Below, one piece after another: positions 5,844-7,317 of a DNA stretch of 7,317 bases. Each line of letters begins with the position of its first letter. Position 1 is the first letter of the stretch. Under the pieces are notes generated by a model that had not been told where the DNA came from, searched no databases, and was given only the letters and a program-made list of their open reading frames with translations. The translations under genes were made by a program, and so were the position numbers. The DNA comes from Actinomycetes bacterium. Its GTDB lineage: Bacteria; Actinomycetota; Actinomycetes; Propionibacteriales; Nocardioidaceae. Location: the NCBI GenBank assembly GCA_023415395.1, contig JAEZKN010000392.1:1-7317 (forward strand). The letters run 5' to 3'.

Positions 5844-7317
5844 ATGCCTGCTCGGTCGCTGCCCGCCGCCTTCGTGTCGCTGGGCCTCTCGCTGGGCCTT
5901 TCGCTGAGCCTCGCCACCGCGCTCGGCCCGGCTCACAGCACCGCGACCGCGGCGGAGAAGCCCGAGCCGCGGGACCCGGTGCAGGCCCTGATGAAGCAGA
6001 TGTCGACCCGCGACAAGGTCGGACAGCTCTTCGTCCTCGAGGTCGCCGGTCGCGACGCGTCCTTCCCGAGCCACCAGGCCCGGGCGACCAACCAGCGGCT
6101 CTACGGCGTCGACACCCCGGCCGAGGTGATCGCCAAGTACCGGCCCGGCGGGGTCATCTACTTCACGACGCGCAACAACGACCAGAACATCACGACCCCG
6201 GCCCAGGTGGCGACGCTGTCCAACGGCCTCCAGCGGGCCTCGCTCGCGCTGGAGCGCGGCATCCCGCTGCAGGTCTCGGTCGACCAGGAGGGCGGCTCGC
6301 TGGTCGCCCGCTTCGGTGCGCCCGCCACCCAGATGCCCGGCAACATGGCGCTCGGCGCCGGCCGGTCGGCGGCGGACGCGAGGCGGTCGGCGCGCATCAT
6401 CGGCACCGAGCTCGCCGCCGTCGGCGTGACCCAGCCCTACGCCCCGGTCGTCGACGTCAACGTCAACCCGAACAATCCGGTCATCGGGATCCGCTCGGTC
6501 GGCGGGGACCCGGCGCTGGTGTCCGAGCTCGTCGCCGCGCAAGTCACGGGCCTCCACGCCGGAGGCGTCGCGGCGGTGGCCAAGCACTTCCCGGGGCACG
6601 GCGACACCGGCGTCGACAGCCACTTCGGGCTGCCGGTCGTGACCCACACGCGCGAGCAGCTGGAGGAGATCGACCTCCCGCCGTTCCGGGCGGCGATCGC
6701 CGCAGGCGTCGACACGATCATGACCGCCCACGTCGTGCTGCCGGCCGTCGACCCCAGCGGGGTGCCGGCCACGATGTCCCGGCCGGTCCTGACCGGGCTG
6801 CTGCGCGAGGAGCTCGGCTTCGACGGACTCATCGTCACCGACGCCCTCGACATGCAGGGCGCGGCCTCGACCTTCCCGCCGGACGTCGCGCCGGTGCGGG
6901 CGCTGCTCGCCGGCGCGGACCAGCTGCTGGTCCCGCCGCAGATGGACACGGCGTACGCCGCCGTGCTCGACGCTGTCCGCAGCGGCCGGATCAGCAAGCG
7001 GAGGCTGAACGACTCGGTGCGCCGGATCCTCGACCACAAGCTCGAGCGCGGGCTCTTCGACGACCCGTACGTCAGCCCGGTCGCCGCGGCCGAGGTGATG
7101 GGTTCGCCGCGGCACCTCGCCGCCGCGCAGGCGATCACCGACCGGACCACCACGCTGGTCGCGAACGCCGCCGGCCTCCTGCCGCTGGCCCCGGGGCCGC
7201 GTGACGTGCTGGTCACCGGCTGGGGTGCGACCACGACCGGGACGCTGGCGGCCCCGCAGGGGGAGCGCGGCGCGCCGACGCCCGTCCTGCAGACCCGCCG
7301 GACCCCGGCCCCGGGCG
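5844..7317 (+). CDS. Secreted GH3 beta-N-acetylhexosaminidase (NagZ-like), 3'-truncated
   Basis: 491 codons of a glycoside hydrolase family 3 protein; the frame runs off the right edge with no stop. Residues 1 to about 37 form a signal peptide (Arg4, hydrophobic SLGL repeats, likely cleavage near TATA-AE), so it acts outside the membrane, unlike cytosolic NagZ of Gram-negatives. The catalytic barrel shows VDQEGG (Asp147), the NagZ hallmark KHFPGHGDT (247-255), the Asp258-Ser-His260 dyad that acts as general acid/base in this subfamily, and the nucleophile Asp333 in VTDALDM. From about 425 the second GH3 domain begins. Expected role: release of terminal beta-GlcNAc from cell-wall fragments or chitin oligomers; the exact substrate is not determined. 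The position after DQEGG holds Ser instead of the Arg of classical NagZ, as in other exported actinobacterial members I recall. The ATG 5844 start is set by the signal peptide and the TAGCGT box. Confidence 0.93.
   Translation, partial: MPARSLPAAFVSLGLSLGLSLSLATALGPAHSTATAAEKPEPRDPVQALMKQMSTRDKVGQLFVLEVAGRDASFPSHQARATNQRLYGVDTPAEVIAKYRPGGVIYFTTRNNDQNITTPAQVATLSNGLQRASLALERGIPLQVSVDQEGGSLVARFGAPATQMPGNMALGAGRSAADARRSARIIGTELAAVGVTQPYAPVVDVNVNPNNPVIGIRSVGGDPALVSELVAAQVTGLHAGGVAAVAKHFPGHGDTGVDSHFGLPVVTHTREQLEEIDLPPFRAAIAAGVDTIMTAHVVLPAVDPSGVPATMSRPVLTGLLREELGFDGLIVTDALDMQGAASTFPPDVAPVRALLAGADQLLVPPQMDTAYAAVLDAVRSGRISKRRLNDSVRRILDHKLERGLFDDPYVSPVAAAEVMGSPRHLAAAQAITDRTTTLVANAAGLLPLAPGPRDVLVTGWGATTTGTLAAPQGERGAPTPVLQTRRTPAPG
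5877..5912 (+). repeat. Three 12-nt repeats inside the GH3 signal peptide
   Basis: TCGCTGGGCCTC, TCGCTGGGCCTT and TCGCTGAGCCTC follow each other without gap and in frame, encoding Ser-Leu-Gly-Leu, Ser-Leu-Gly-Leu, Ser-Leu-Ser-Leu (residues 12-23). They make up most of the hydrophobic core of the signal peptide. Each copy adds four residues, so slippage would alter core length while keeping the frame. Confidence 0.85.

Noticed and set aside
5522..7204. Plus-strand 560-residue frame and minus-strand 454-residue frame (5751-7115) over the GH3 gene
   Set aside because: Both are shadows: the frame starting at 5844 carries the full GH3 active site and is open to the window edge.

Overview
The window is very GC-rich (by eye well above 70%), strongly third-position G/C biased and densely packed, with GTG starts, TANNNT-type -10 boxes and a 528-residue SerA carrying an extra regulatory domain. 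This points to a high-GC actinobacterium, and the gene types resemble Nocardioides or a relative. The genus is an inference from gene style, not from a marker gene. I see no rRNA, tRNA, insertion sequence, prophage gene or CRISPR array, and no gene-free stretch longer than 300 bases (the longest is 183 bp, between the ABC-F gene and serA).

Layout, left to right: (1) the 3' part of a Dyp-type heme peroxidase of the EfeB/deferrochelatase type, plus strand, cut by the left edge. (2) 17 bp later, a small plus-strand gene of the actinobacterial MSMEG_6728-like family, related to pyrimidine-dimer glycosylases. (3) Tail-to-tail with it, overlapping by 28 bp, a minus-strand ABC-F ATPase. (4) A 183-bp divergent promoter region, then serA (D-3-phosphoglycerate dehydrogenase, first step of serine synthesis) on the plus strand. 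(5) Only 12 bp after serA, the end of a minus-strand lipoprotein gene of unknown function. (6) An 89-bp divergent promoter region with 10-bp-phased repeats and a short dyad, then a secreted glycoside hydrolase family 3 beta-N-acetylhexosaminidase on the plus strand, cut by the right edge.

The genes do not form one pathway. They are mostly single transcription units in alternating orientation: heme/iron handling at the envelope, probable DNA repair, ribosome-associated ABC-F translation factor or antibiotic protection, serine biosynthesis, an exported lipoprotein, and an exported sugar hydrolase. The lipoprotein and the hydrolase share a divergent control region and both act outside the membrane, so co-regulation is possible but unproven.

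I found no convincing new multi-gene system. The items most worth a second look are the uncharacterised Cys-containing lipoprotein, the phased repeat/dyad plus leaderless promoter in front of the hydrolase, the triple 12-nt repeat inside its signal peptide, the compact second ATPase half of the ABC-F protein with a possible three-codon leader ORF, and the MSMEG_6728-like gene.
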